From Meandrina meandrites (Eukaryota; Cnidaria; Anthozoa; Scleractinia; Meandrinidae), in the NCBI GenBank assembly GCA_963693305.1, contig OY855916.1, positions 11,414,001 to 11,478,000 of the forward strand: a stretch of DNA of 64,000 bases. The letters are read 5' to 3'. How positions within the stretch are numbered: the stretch's first letter is position 1; every line of letters begins with the position of its first letter. A program made the translations under genes and the position numbers. Shown in pieces: positions 9,871 through 21,588 of the stretch. The notes beneath the pieces are model-generated. The model was given only the letters and a program-made list of their open reading frames with translations, made no database searches and had not been told where the DNA came from.

Positions 9871-12800
9871 GTTTCTTTTTTTCAGTTCTACCTTCGTGTT
9901 AGTATAAATTGCGTATAATTTTATTATTTGTAGTGTAAATATCGCTTCGTAAGTAGTTTAAGTATCATATGTTAATTAGTGTACCGTAGATTTGTCCAGT
10001 ATTTTGTGAATTGGAGAAATAAACGCCAAAAAAAAAGCTATAACAAGAACTGTGTATTTTATAAGTGAACAATAGTTATTATTGCAATAAAACTGGACGT
10101 AGCTAGCGCGAAAAAAATGGATTTGGCAATAGTAGCCATTTCAGGGTTTGAGCCAGAGTGCGAACTTGCGACAGTATACAATTTGTTCCTGAAAATATGA
10201 TGGCCGCACCATAAATTTCCCCCAAGATCAAGAATATATAGCCGGGTATTTTATCAACTGATGTTTTTTTATGCGAATTCGCACACATCAGGAAACGTGT
10301 CGCACTAACAAAAAAACGATGTTAACGTGAGTGACTTAACGTGACGTGAATGACATGAATGAGTTACCGGTTCCCAGTCCCCATTCATTGTTTCCGCTAT
10401 TTGCAAAGTCTTATGGGATTGCTAAGAGGCAAAAAAACCAGTTTAAACAAAGGCGCGAAATATCAATTTGTGGGAAACATTTTCTTTCTTCTTAAAAAAA
10501 AACACTCATTAGTTTTGAGAGATATCAGTGGTTCAAGTTTAAAGTGGTGGTCATCGCTGTGCTGTGTGTGGATTAGACAGTGCCCGCCGATATCCCGAGA
10601 GACAAATCAATGTAGGTGTCTAACATCTGCCGCGGACGGGAACTCGAACACACCGACAAACATCGACTACCCTCGCGACAAAGATCAAGTCAAGGTTGTC
10701 AAACAATGGAAAATAATTTTTGTTATTGAACAGACTACTTACTAGGCGAATTGCTCCCGTTACAATGGTTTGCCATTTTTTTGTTCTTAAAAGGCCCGCG
10801 CCTTTAATATGAGGGGGCTGACAGCCGCTGTTCGGGAAACGATCCTGACTTGACTTGCGAAAGCGACGGAAATGGAGGCTATAGGGCTTGATAGGTTTCA
10901 TGAATTTTCGAGGTTATAACTTTTGTTGTATTTACGGTGTCAAACTAAAATTGACACATGTTATATGGCCCAGTTAAAGAAATGTTTTGTACTTGAAGGA
11001 CTAAAATTTCGGGAAACTGAAGGACGGTAGATTTTTGAAAACTTTTTCCCGGAAATTTCAGTTCCATTCGATTTTGCCCCTGGAATTTCCGGGATTTTCA
11101 AGTAAATGGTTCGCAATTTGGAAATTCAACGTGTTTAGGATTTTTCAGATTTTCTGGAAACTTTCCCAGGAAACTTCTGTACCATTCGTTCCTTTTCCTA
11201 AATTTCCGGAATTTTGGTCGAATGGAGAGCGCCTATAAAGTCACTCAGGTAAGTCGTCATGCTTATTTTAAAAACGCCAGCTTGCATTCGGCTTCTTTTG
11301 TTTTTGAAGCGTTACGACAATTGAAGTGTCAACGAATTTAATAAATGCTCTAAACTTGCCATTCATCATTTTTTCTATCTAGCTGAACAGTGTAAAAGGA
11401 AGCAATAAAACGTTTAGTTAGAACTAAAATTCAAACGCCATTGACTGGTACATCGATCTCTTAATTCGCCGCAAGACGTTTTAGTAGAAACCCATTTTGC
11501 ACTCATTGTTGGTTAACCTCATGCAATTGGCGAGGGAAACAATTATAACTTCACTTTAACTAGCTCTCCAACTTCAATTCCGTTTAATATTTTCATTATA
11601 TCTGCTTTTTCTAACACAACTGATATGTTTGATTACATAAAAGATGACTCCTTACTTGTTTTGAATAAAAAGGTGGTCGACCAAAAACTGGCCCAATAAA
11701 ATTAACTTTTTTATGAATAAATAATTATATTTACAGCTGCCACTTGACAAAGATTTTTAACACAGTAGAAACCATTGTGAGTAAAATAATTGTTTTCTTT
11801 TTCTTTTTTCTTTTTTTCAATCGACACCACAGTAATTTTTTGCAATCAATAAAAACAGTACAAGAGAAATTTAAACTCCGGTGTTTTATTTAAAGGGCGA
11901 ACAATCGATCGCGACAGCAGTTCAAGTCAGCTATCTCAATAAATTAACACTGTTGTACTTCATTCACAGCAATTCCCGTAAAGGATTCAAAATTTCAAAG
12001 CAACTTTAACAAATAAATCAAGCATATCTCAACACAATGTGCAGCAATTAAACGAGCATAATGTCTCTGAACAATTTTTCGCTGAGACTGTTTTTGAAAA
12101 TGTCAAGAATTCAAACACAGGTTAACCTAGGGAATATGCTGTCACCTGCATCTGCTCGGCAGCCACGAGACAATATTTAGACAATTTTTATATTTTTCGC
12201 CCGTTAAAGAAACGAAAAATGAGAAATTATTTCGCGGATAAAGATTGGAAGAGGTTTTCATTAATTAAAAGAAGAAAATTGAAGCAACAACCCAACGAAC
12301 AAGAAATAACGGTTGCTGAATTGCATAGCACTTTCCTTTAGTAGTTGTTTTTTTATTCGCATGGTGAGCAAAAGAAAATCATTCTATTAGTTGCTGTTTT
12401 CACCTGGTTCACCGTTGCAGCGCTTACAACAACCAAACAACCAACTTATCCAATATTCAATGCCTAATAGAGACAAAGAATTGTTTAACGCTTTGAAATA
12501 TACTTACTAATACTATACTTACTTATACTAGCTAATATACTAAGAAATATACTTACTTGACGTAATGATCATTAACAGGGTTCCGGTCCTCATTTTAAAG
12601 TCGTTTATCATCTTCCTGTATAGCACACATTAAACAAACGAAGGGTCAAAAGAACTTCATGTATAAGCCGTTAGTCCGGTCCAAAGCTCTCTCCCGTATC
12701 GTCAGATAAGTTTGTAAAATTTCTGATGTACACAAAAATGGCTATGCGAAAGATGGTCGTTTAAAACTTTAAAACGCAATTACAACCTCTGTTGTAATTA

Positions 12801-13161
12801 ACTATGCACGGATCATATTGACAGGTTCTATGAGCAGTCGAGATGAAAAAATTCTTGTGTTGTGATTGGCTGCCTGCACCGTCAAGATGGAACCATATTT
12901 ACCGCTCGGGAGGGCCCATTGTGTTCCCGCGAAAATCTTTTTAAAGAGCTTTTCGTCGTTTTCGACACAACACAAATATTTTCTGTCTCTTTCTGATGAA
13001 ATGGAGTCCAAAAACTAAGAGATAGGTCTTGAGGAGAATGAAAATAAGGAAATAAACGACAATGTTGACGAGTTTCTTGAATTTTTTTTTTTTTTTCAAG
13101 AAAAACCGGCCAATACAAAACGTAAAATGCAAAGTGACTCCAACACATGGTTACGGTTTTG
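9871..13161. other. Gene-free stretch with dispersed repeats
   Basis: No exon is supported. At 10,780-10,975 lies one copy of a roughly 190-bp repeat marked by ttcatgaattytcgaggtta and gacacatgt. A related copy is at 13,200-13,373. Between 11,035 and 11,200 there are several GGAAATTTC/GGAAACTT-like words. Otherwise nothing is seen. Confidence 0.4.
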
Positions 13162-13361
13162 TTTGGCGGAAAATGTAAACAGAGAAGTCAGTCGCGGATT
13201 TTTTTGTTCTTAAAGCGGCGCTGTTCCGGAAACGAGCCAGACTAGCTGGACTTGAGTGAGCGGCGGAAATCGAGCCTTGGCCTCGATAGGTTTCATGAAT
13301 TCTCGAGGTTATAGCTTTTGTTGTACTGACAGTATCACACTAAAATTGGCACATGTAATAT

Positions 13362-16300
13362 AGTCAATGAGCCAGACCCCAAAAATTGGGCGATCGGTAT
13401 CATCCGGGGGGATTAAAGTTCTTTGTGTTTTTTGAGAAGTGCTATTAATATAGAGTTAGAAAATGCCTGATAGCAAGCAATCTGAGGTAGTTTCTGTGAA
13501 TTGTGAAGGTTTTCCTGCCCCCCCCCCCCCCCCCCTCCCCCCACCTTCGTCTATATGATCTTATTAAAATTGGCTTACTCTATTGGAGACCAAACTGTTC
13601 AAATTAAACTGCGCAGAAACATAGGTTATTTAGTGCATGGCTATCAGGTCAATTGCTTGTTCCCAAACATGTAATATAAATCACGTGGCAAGTCACGTGA
13701 TAGCCTCGCGTTTGCGTTTTGTTTGGGATGTACACCAAAATAGCGTCTGCATTGTATATCACACACATAATTACGTTTTCTTTTTGTTGATTTTTTTATT
13801 ATTATTGATCAATATTGATATTCTTGATATCCTTGCAGTGGTTGATGCAGTAGACTCGTTATTCCCAGTTATGTTTGTAGTTATTACCTAGCGTTAGATG
13901 TAAGAATTACTACTAATTAGTCTTATTGCTAATTCGAGTGTTAATTCTAATTTGTAACCAATGCAAGTTTGGAGTAGAAATGTAAATTGGAACATTTGCT
14001 ATCAGGCTGAGGAACTCACGCGCGTGGAACTTCGAGTTAATTTTCCTTCTCATTCGCAAGTTCATTTTCAGCGTTGTTGTATAAAACAAATCCGCTACAT
14101 TTTTCCATGGTCTTCATGGTTTTAGACCATAAAAATACCATAAAATGCCCAAAGCCTTGCAGTGAAATGGTATGTGGTTCTACCTGTATTAGGTCATGAA
14201 GACATGGTAGAGCTCACTGAGAAGCTATGGCGTTATAGTGGAGATTGCCATCTTTTGGGTGCGAAAGTGTGGATGTAGCTAAGGGCGTGGCCCTCGGTCT
14301 TTTGCTTGCGTTTTAAGAGGGAAACAGAACTATCACTTCGTGTCATACGATCGATGATTCCAGGCGTGCACAGCAAGAATAACAACGCTAGGAACCTTGC
14401 TCTTTACTATGCGCAGGTGAGAGACGCGGTACAGTCAAGCAGAACATGAATTATAACAAACAGACCTCCAGCGATCTTGTATCAAAATTATCAACAACCA
14501 TTTCTGCGATGGCAGTTGAGCTGACCAAAAACTGTTCCAATTCCTTCTCTGCAAACCAGGATCACGTTAGGATCTCAAAGAACTTCGCATAAAAGCCTGA
14601 TAAGAGCATATGATATTGGTGAGAAATACTACAAAGCATTCAAAGAGGAAGGCATGGATAAGTAAAGTCCCACAAGTTAAGAAATTCCATGATCTCTTGA
14701 AAACCAATTAAAGACACTTCACGTGACTGATTCAGAAGAAACAGGTCACTTCTTGTGAAAAAACAGTTATACTCAAGCCTAATTGATCTTTTCGTGGAAC
14801 TAAGGAACTAATGGCACAAGGATAGAATCTTAGATAGGGAATATTTTCTCGCTTCCATTGGGAGCCGCTGTCGTTATACCTTGTCTACCCCTTTTGGTTT
14901 CCTTCGCAAGACTAACATGGCTACTTTTGCAACCTTGCTAGGGAATAAATGTGCAAATGGCCGCTGAAGTTGAACGAGTCCCCAGTAGCTCTGCTTCGGA
15001 ATTGACGGAGTGAGCTCGTGTCTTTCGGAGGTGTTTAAGTCGTGAATAAAATGCTGAGGGAAGATGCACAGGGAAAGATACATGCATATATAGTATTTGG
15101 CACGTACCAAGGAATGGATTTTTATTGTTGTAAAGCGCTTAGAACAGCAATGTATAAGCGCTATATAAATATTATTTATTATATTATTAAAGGATGACAA
15201 TAAAGAATGAAGAGAGACATCTAAAAGCGAGCTAAACGGCATCAGTTGCGTGGCATCAGAAAAAACTCAGAACAAACGACAACAATAAAGAACGTGTCAT
15301 CAGTTTTATTGTCCGGCTGAATGGAAGATGGAAAGGCAGAAGCTAGACAACAAAGAGCCAGTAAAGAGGTAATTGACTTCAATGTAAGAAAATGACAGAT
15401 GGTCCTTTATTTCTGCATGCATTTCACATAGGCAAATACGGGCATAGCACCTCCACGATCTGAAGACACGGATGTCCTCACTATATCAGTTGCATTTGTC
15501 GACTATATTGCGACATCGCTGTTCATTAAATGTGGAACGTACCCGAAACCACACAAGGTTCGTTGGACTCAACAGTCAGAGTTGCTAACGGTTTTAGTCG
15601 GGACGCCTGCAAGGCTGCGTTAAAATGCGCACATAAATTCTTTGTGCCTTCCCCAGGATAGTGAAGGTTCAGCGACAAGTGAAGAAGAGTGTCATGAAAT
15701 CTTCACCAGGCTAGGTAGGAAGTGGGAACTCTCACTAGAGTTCATGAAAGGGTTTAAAGTTTTGAGCCGCAATTTCTGGGCTCTAAAACCACCGCAACAA
15801 CAGTCAGTGATCTGACATAGCAACTACTGTGCTCTAAAAAGGGAGATCCGACCATTCGACTACAATATGGAAGCCTCGTGGACCTCGATCTGTCATGTAT
15901 CGACAATAGGAAATTTATGATCTGCTCTATGCGTTCGCTCAGCTAACGGCATAAGGTGCACAGAAATGAGTAGACTGCCCAACTGTGAAAACCAGCCATT
16001 TAATGTAAAGGACGAAGTCGACAGCTTAGCGGATTGGAGTAGTTGTATAGTTATACGGAATATAAATAGCAGGTACCTCAGAAGACCCGCAGGAACTTGA
16101 AACTAGCTTCAGCATTCAATTTATATGTGTAAGCAACATTTTTTTCCTGTCCGAGCAATAACGAAGCTGGCAGCTTCGAACAAAGATGGTAGCTTCGTTT
16201 GCGGTCCCCGTTTTTGGCCAGTGGACCCAGTTCTCTTCCACAAAAAGAGTGTGCGCAAATCTATATGTTAAAGAAGTTTTAAATACCTTTTCAGTATGTT

Positions 16301-16912
16301 TTTTTGTTACAACGATCACAAATTGTGTTTAAGGGGCTTAATTTTTAGAAAAGAAAGTTTGTAACATGCGTTACGCGCCTGAGTCCAGTGAAAAGGTTAA
16401 AGGAGTTGAAACACGGTTTCGGAAAAACAAATTCACCTTGCTTCGCCTCAGCCCGACGTGTTAACGTCTTACAGTTAGTGCGAGGGCAAGACTGAAGATA
16501 ACGAAAGTACAGGAACCAGTCTATCTTTGGCCGAGAACTGGACCCGGCCGAGAACTGGGCCCCATACTGCCATCCTCAATTTTATTAGAAAATCCTTACC
16601 TTTTAATGCGCATGTGACATAGCGCGTGACTTTTGAAAGAAGCAAGTAAGGTAAAATTAAGCTTCTAGAATAGGATTTTTTATTTTTTAGGATTTTTCGT
16701 GTTGTTAACTGGGCGCTATTACAACAATTCTTCCTTAGCCTCGTTTCCATGCTAAGAGAAAACTTTCCAAGGCCCTTAAGTCCACAAACTACCACCGATC
16801 AATTGCTATCAGGTATTTTCTGACTAGTTACTACTTCACCTTTCTAAAAATTACCATTTAGGTTAATCCCCCCAGATGATACCGACCACCCTACTGGCTC
16901 ATGGACTAATAT
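13362..16912. repeat. Possible degenerate DNA transposon bounded by inverted ends
   Basis: The left end at 13,362-13,411 contains AATGAGCCAG and GGTATCATCCGGGGGGATT. The right end at 16,865-16,912 contains the inverted relatives AATCCCCCCAGATGATACC and CTGGCTCATGG. The 3.4 kb between has no intact open frame and no transposase I recognise. It may be a non-autonomous or decayed element, or two copies of one repeat in opposite orientation. A C-run lies at about 13,518-13,542. Confidence 0.4.
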
Positions 16913-18400
16913 GGCTCAGTCAAATAAATATTAGGCCAAAATAAAATTTGAAAATTCAAGTTTCTCTCCTTTTTAATATGAAGCCTATACAAACAAGATA
17001 TAAATGTAGCAAACAAAAATCAAGAAAATCTCAAATTTCGCTATTGTAATGTCACAATATAAGAGTAAATAATTATATCGATTGGAGTGTTGACAATATC
17101 TCGCAATAACTCGAACCTCTATAAGAGGTCTAGGAGCTCTATAAGATGATAACATTTAACATGTATTTTTTAGATCAGTACGGTAAGGGTCTGAAATTCC
17201 CCCATTTTCTGACGCCATTGATAGTCACTCAATTAAAATTTGAGATTCAAAATCGGGCAAATTTTCTCGAGAACCTTTACTCTAATTTAGTGTGGGCTAG
17301 AAAGAAGTGAATTTCCCTGTTTTGACGCACCAAGCTCTTCAGGCACTGTGCAATTATTAGCAGGAGGGGGACGGTTTTAAAACGAGTAACATAGGCCTTA
17401 AAGTTAAACTTAACCCCTCCTCTCCAAAAGCTGAAATAACAGTCTTGCCCCCCTCGACAAAACTAAAAAGAAGTAGTGTGCGCCCCCCCCCCCCCCCCCC
17501 CCTCCCCCACCCACCTCCCTCGTCGAGGGGGCAACAAGTTATTTCAGCTTTAGGACTAATAACAAAGCGACCTAAAGGCTTGCAATATAGTACTTTTCGC
17601 TACAGTCAATAAAAGAGGCTACAGAAATTGAAAACACATATATACCTGCCAGTGAACTCGGCTGTCTTCTGTCCAACTTTTCCATCTCAAGTATAATACA
17701 ATTAGTACAAACCAGCCACATTAGGAGACTTTCAGTCTTCTTGTTCGGCTATAAAATAACATATTATTGACAGAGCTCAGCCGGTCTCTATGAGAGAATC
17801 TTGAGTTCGTACGTGAGTAAGACTCAAGTATTAACTTTTTTTCCAATAAAGATGGTATGTCGTCATCAAAACTTATACGCCCCGCTTTTGACTCGAAGGC
17901 TGACACGATTTGCCGAACTAAAGAACAGGTGCTACAACTTATAGCATAACTTAAGTAAAAGGCACGCTCTGATTGGTTAATGCCCAATTCCCTCTTTGAG
18001 ACGTGTCTACAGGAAATCATAGCAGTAAAATGGATTTATGAAATCTTGGCTAAATAACTCGATTTCATTGTTTCGCGTTTCGACCGCAGCACCGAAATCA
18101 AAACTCGACGATATAGAAATTCAAAGAAATGTCATTCTTTTTTCCATCCTCCGTTTTAACTTCTCTTTAGCGCTGTTTTTTGTTGTTGTTGTTGTTGTTT
18201 GCTTCTTTTTTTTGTTTTTGTTTTTTACCTGATTTTAAGGCATATCGTAAATGTCGGACTCTCGAGCTTACTTTTCATTACCCACGTTTTCATAAATCCA
18301 GTAAGATTTTCCCAGGGAATGTTGCAAATTCGAATGAGATTAAATTTAGAAACATTAAAAATTATTGAGAAAAGTTTAACACAACGCTTCGATGCTGACA
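16913..18400. other. Left flank of the Maverick, no gene seen
   Basis: It contains an inverted repeat (17,428-17,556) around a C-run and a GTT/T-rich low-complexity run at about 18,180-18,226. No supported exon. Confidence 0.4.
17428..17556. repeat. Inverted repeat around a poly-C tract
   Basis: The arms read AAGCTGAAATAAC...CCCCCTCGAC on the left and GTCGAGGGGG...GTTATTTCAGCTTT on the right. They enclose about 60 bp that includes some 20 consecutive C. It looks like a foldback element. Confidence 0.5.
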
Positions 18401-18405
18401 TAATG
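18401..18405. repeat. Target-site duplication, left copy (TAATG)
   Basis: TAATG directly precedes the left inverted repeat and is repeated directly after the right one at 32,765-32,769. Maverick/Polinton integrases usually give 6 bp; here 5 bp match. Confidence 0.75.
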
Positions 18406-18670
18406 AGTAGGGTAGAATGGAGAGAACTGGCTCATTTCATTAAATTCCATCCGAGACAAATTCAAATTCTCCCTTAATTCCTCGACAAAATTTTCCCGGA
18501 TCATCTCGTGATAAAACCCTCGATAAATTCTTCATGTGAAAGTGAAATTTTAGCTTAAAGAAATCTTCGATGATTAATAAGTATGGAAGGTAAATCAGTC
18601 AAACAGTTGAAGGTCCTTGCCAAAGAGAAAGGTATCAAAGGTTATTACAGAATGCGTAAAGCCGAGTTGA
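18406..18670 (+). repeat. Left terminal inverted repeat (265 bp)
   Basis: It starts AGTAGGGTAGAATGG and matches the reverse complement of 32,500-32,764 with one difference noticed, at codon 8 of the shared coding segment (CAG here, GAG at the right end). It contains about 177 bp of non-coding sequence and then the start codon and first 29 codons of the leftmost gene. Confidence 0.92.
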
Positions 18671-19215
18671 CTAAGCGAATTGAGGAGATTGAGGAGTTGC
18701 CGATAGAGTTGGTTAACGTAAAGATTGAGGGTATTGAAATATTTGAAAAAAAATGCTCTCACAAAATACGTGAAAAAAGTTGCAAAGACTGTGGTATATG
18801 CATTCACGATCGAGTAGTTTACATGTGTAAAGATTGTAATGATGAGGGTATCTGTGGGCATAATCGAGTAAAGTATGAATGTAAAGAGTGCAGAGAGATC
18901 TGTCAACATGACAAACAGAGGCGTAATTGTAAAGATTGTGGATGGTCAAAGATCTGTATTCATGGCAGACAGAGATATCAATGTAGAGAGTGTAAAGGTA
19001 AAGGAATCTGCCCTCATGGTCGACGTAAATCTAATTGCAAAGACTGCAAAGGCAGTGAAATCTGTCAACATAATAGAAAGAGATACGATTGTAAAGAGTG
19101 CGGTGGAAAAGGCATCTGCCCTCATGGTAAACAAAAATCTTTCTGTAAAGATTGTGGGGGGTCGCAGATCTGTCAACACGGTAGACGGAAGTCAATATGT
19201 AAAGAGTGCAAGTGA
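18583..19215 (+). CDS. SAP-like domain plus Cys/His tandem-repeat protein
   Basis: This 210-residue protein has two parts. Residues 1-29 (MEGKSVKQLKVLAKEKGIKG and on) look like a SAP/Rho-N helix-turn-helix and come from the terminal repeat, so they are nearly identical to the start of the polymerase. From about residue 58, nine tandem units of about 18 residues follow the pattern IC-x-H-(G)-R-x5-CK-(D/E)-C, each with three Cys and one His, as in short zinc-binding repeats known from algae, oomycetes and giant viruses. Nucleic-acid binding is likely for both parts; the role in the element is unknown. It faces the terminus-proximal promoter and is separated from the minus-strand cluster by 56 bp. 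Confidence 0.8.
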   Translation: MEGKSVKQLKVLAKEKGIKGYYRMRKAELTKRIEEIEELPIELVNVKIEGIEIFEKKCSHKIREKSCKDCGICIHDRVVYMCKDCNDEGICGHNRVKYECKECREICQHDKQRRNCKDCGWSKICIHGRQRYQCRECKGKGICPHGRRKSNCKDCKGSEICQHNRKRYDCKECGGKGICPHGKQKSFCKDCGGSQICQHGRRKSICKECK

Positions 19216-19271
19216 ACCCCTACTTTATTTTTCATAACTTGGTCGAGTTATGAAAAACATCCTCCCCAACT

Positions 19272-20897
19272 TTATCGAAACATATACCAAGCTAATCCAC
19301 CGACGACAATCGTAATCACCGCAAGATTAATCTCATGTTTAGTTGCGTCCGGCTTAGCCTGTTGAGTTTTAGTAGACGGAGTATCATTCTTCACCTCCTC
19401 AATCTTAGGTCTCTCAACCCTCTTCTTCACAACCGAAGTGTGAGGTAACAGTACCTTACTCTTTCCGAGGTTATGTCTTATACCGACCGGCACACTCTTC
19501 GAATTAACATCTGTATTCACTCCCAATCTCATGGTCGGTTCAACACGTTTCAGTCTATTGTTATAACCGATCGTACTCTCTGTATTGATCACCATTTTCG
19601 ATGGCATTAACCACGTACCGGGAGAGACGGCCAGATCAAGCTTAACTTTCGCCTCCTGTACAGCGAGTTGAAATCTCTGTACACTCTTACTTATGTCAGG
19701 CTGTTTAATCGCATCCTCCAATAACACGAGAAACTCTTGTCGAACCTCCTGCGCACTTCCCGTGTTTCCGAGAATGCTGCTTCTTACGTTAACCTGCGCA
19801 CCCAATACACAGTAAACAAGCGCTTCGATAGATTGATTAAGTCTCGCCTGACCGGCGTTTGTCAATCCGTTAGATACGCGAGTTAAAAAGTATTCGTACT
19901 GATCCTTTGTCTCATCATTCAATATATACTGCAGAAGATTACCTTTCGATCCCTCTCCTCCCTCTTCGCTAAATTTAAAAAATCCCGGATAGGAAGATTT
20001 ATGACCGGCCTCTGTCGGTCCTACGTAAGAGACCCAAATGTAAACAGATCCTAAACCGTGATTCTCTCCTTTATGACAGCGAAAGTCAGAATCGGTCGAA
20101 ATATTAAACTCTTTACAGATTCTCTTATAAGAAGGAATATCGTATCTGTTATCTTTTTCATTAAAGGGAGTATCACCGGGAAGAGCAATCGAACTCTGTA
20201 TTCCCCCCATCTGAAACAGGATTCTCCTGATCGTAAAGTAGACGTGAAACCAGAGAATAGCTCGTATCTGCGGAGGAAGTTTGAGTTCATGGTCGGTCAC
20301 ATCGATTCCACCCATCTTCTCTTCTAATAATGAACGAAGGCTCACCCCGCAACCTGTCGTTGCACACCAGACAGCGAAGTTAAGCTGCTGCGGCCAATAC
20401 CTCATATTCGGTCCGTTTAACCATTCATGCGACTCTTTTGAAGAGGTGTGTTTAATCACCGTATTCATAAATATATCTCTTACGGGAACGGAGAAAGAGT
20501 CTGTTGGCGTAGCGAAGATCTGAAGTTTACTTAGCTTCTCTCTCAAATTGAGGCTTTTAAGTGGTCGACTCTCACCGAAATCGATCGCAGGAATCGGTAA
20601 TGAGGGATGAGGATTAAGTGTTAACTCCAAAGGAAAATCCACGGGAAGACCCAACGCTTTCTTCATCTCGTTGGGAAAGTACAGACTGTACTCAAATCTT
20701 TTCTTATAGAAGACTTCATACTCTGAACCGTCCCTTCCGACGAATTTTACATGCTCTTCTTTATTCTCTCTATCGTATCTTTCGAATACTCGTCGGAATT
20801 TAGACAGGACGGCATGGGGATACCGTTCGAGAAATCTGTTCCACAGAGATTTAGGTTCGGGTTTATCATCATCTTTCTTACTGTCCTGATTGCTCAT
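19272..20897 (-). CDS. Large unknown Maverick protein with C-terminal membrane anchor
   Basis: At 541 residues this is the second largest product of the element. It has a charged N-terminus, a long globular middle with the distinctive stretch FAVWCATTGCGVS (around 177-189), a Lys-rich linker after 440, and one hydrophobic helix ending in WYMFR at the extreme C-terminus. It resembles a family I have seen only in cnidarian Maverick-type elements, without a known function. Being last in the minus-strand cluster of structural-type genes, it may be a virion protein such as a minor capsid component, but nothing in the sequence proves this. A GTTTAAAA motif lies about 30 bases before the start. Confidence 0.75.
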   Translation of the reverse strand: MSNQDSKKDDDKPEPKSLWNRFLERYPHAVLSKFRRVFERYDRENKEEHVKFVGRDGSEYEVFYKKRFEYSLYFPNEMKKALGLPVDFPLELTLNPHPSLPIPAIDFGESRPLKSLNLREKLSKLQIFATPTDSFSVPVRDIFMNTVIKHTSSKESHEWLNGPNMRYWPQQLNFAVWCATTGCGVSLRSLLEEKMGGIDVTDHELKLPPQIRAILWFHVYFTIRRILFQMGGIQSSIALPGDTPFNEKDNRYDIPSYKRICKEFNISTDSDFRCHKGENHGLGSVYIWVSYVGPTEAGHKSSYPGFFKFSEEGGEGSKGNLLQYILNDETKDQYEYFLTRVSNGLTNAGQARLNQSIEALVYCVLGAQVNVRSSILGNTGSAQEVRQEFLVLLEDAIKQPDISKSVQRFQLAVQEAKVKLDLAVSPGTWLMPSKMVINTESTIGYNNRLKRVEPTMRLGVNTDVNSKSVPVGIRHNLGKSKVLLPHTSVVKKRVERPKIEEVKNDTPSTKTQQAKPDATKHEINLAVITIVVGGLAWYMFR

Positions 20898-20994
20898 ATC
20901 TATTTATCGATCATATGTTTTTAAACGAAGTAAGGATTATAGGGAGGATCTCTAAATGACTCATCTCTCGACAAGACTATCATACAGTTACAGC

Positions 20995-21588
20995 TCACTC
21001 TGACCGGGCGAGTTTTTTTAATATCTCTGCACGAATCTCTTCCTCCATCTTTTTTACATTCACCTGAGGAAGCGTCGGTGTTCTGTTTTTTTCTCTTATC
21101 GATCTCTTCATATCATAATACTTCTCATACTCTTTCTTTATTAAAACAAACTCTTCATGGCTTATTTTATTGTCTGTCAACGCCTTGGAGACGACGTCCT
21201 TTATCGTGTTTATCTTCGCTTGGCAGACAGAGACGGTCTTCTCATGCTTACTCACCTTCCCGGATATCGCTTTAGCAAGACTCGCTGTCGCTACGCTCGT
21301 TAAGGCACAGACACCCCCGACAACACCTAATGCGATAGAGACGGGAAGCCCGACTCCGGTAAGTCCCGTACCCAATCCTCCTCCGCAGAGAGCGACAGAC
21401 AGAGTTCCGCTGCCTGTAGACAGATTTAACAGTGCGCTCCTTGCACGCTTATACTTTCTGTATATTTTTTCACAATCCTGCAGATCTTTCTCGAGAAGGG
21501 ATAGCCAATCTGCACACTGTTTTAATCTGAAGTTTTCACCGGTGTATTCGTTCGGCAACTGAGGGTATATCTCTCTGTAACTCTCCAT
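20995..21588 (-). CDS. Glycine-rich membrane protein of the Maverick
   Basis: The 197-residue product has an N-terminal helical segment, then a Gly/Ala/Val-rich hydrophobic region (about residues 57-110) able to form two membrane helices or a fusion-like hairpin. A basic helical C-terminal half contains HEEFVLIKKEYEKYYDMKR. The start codon directly follows the stop of the upstream gene (TAAATG), indicating co-transcription. No catalytic motif. It could be a virion membrane-interacting protein; function unknown. Confidence 0.75.
   Translation of the reverse strand: MESYREIYPQLPNEYTGENFRLKQCADWLSLLEKDLQDCEKIYRKYKRARSALLNLSTGSGTLSVALCGGGLGTGLTGVGLPVSIALGVVGGVCALTSVATASLAKAISGKVSKHEKTVSVCQAKINTIKDVVSKALTDNKISHEEFVLIKKEYEKYYDMKRSIREKNRTPTLPQVNVKKMEEEIRAEILKKLARSE

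Noticed and set aside
17483..17510. CRISPR-like or satellite array around the C-run
   Set aside because: There are no regularly spaced repeats; the structure is a single inverted repeat with a homopolymer.
18180..18477. ORFs reaching into the left Maverick repeat from the flank
   Set aside because: They start in T-rich low-complexity DNA and end inside the repeat by chance.
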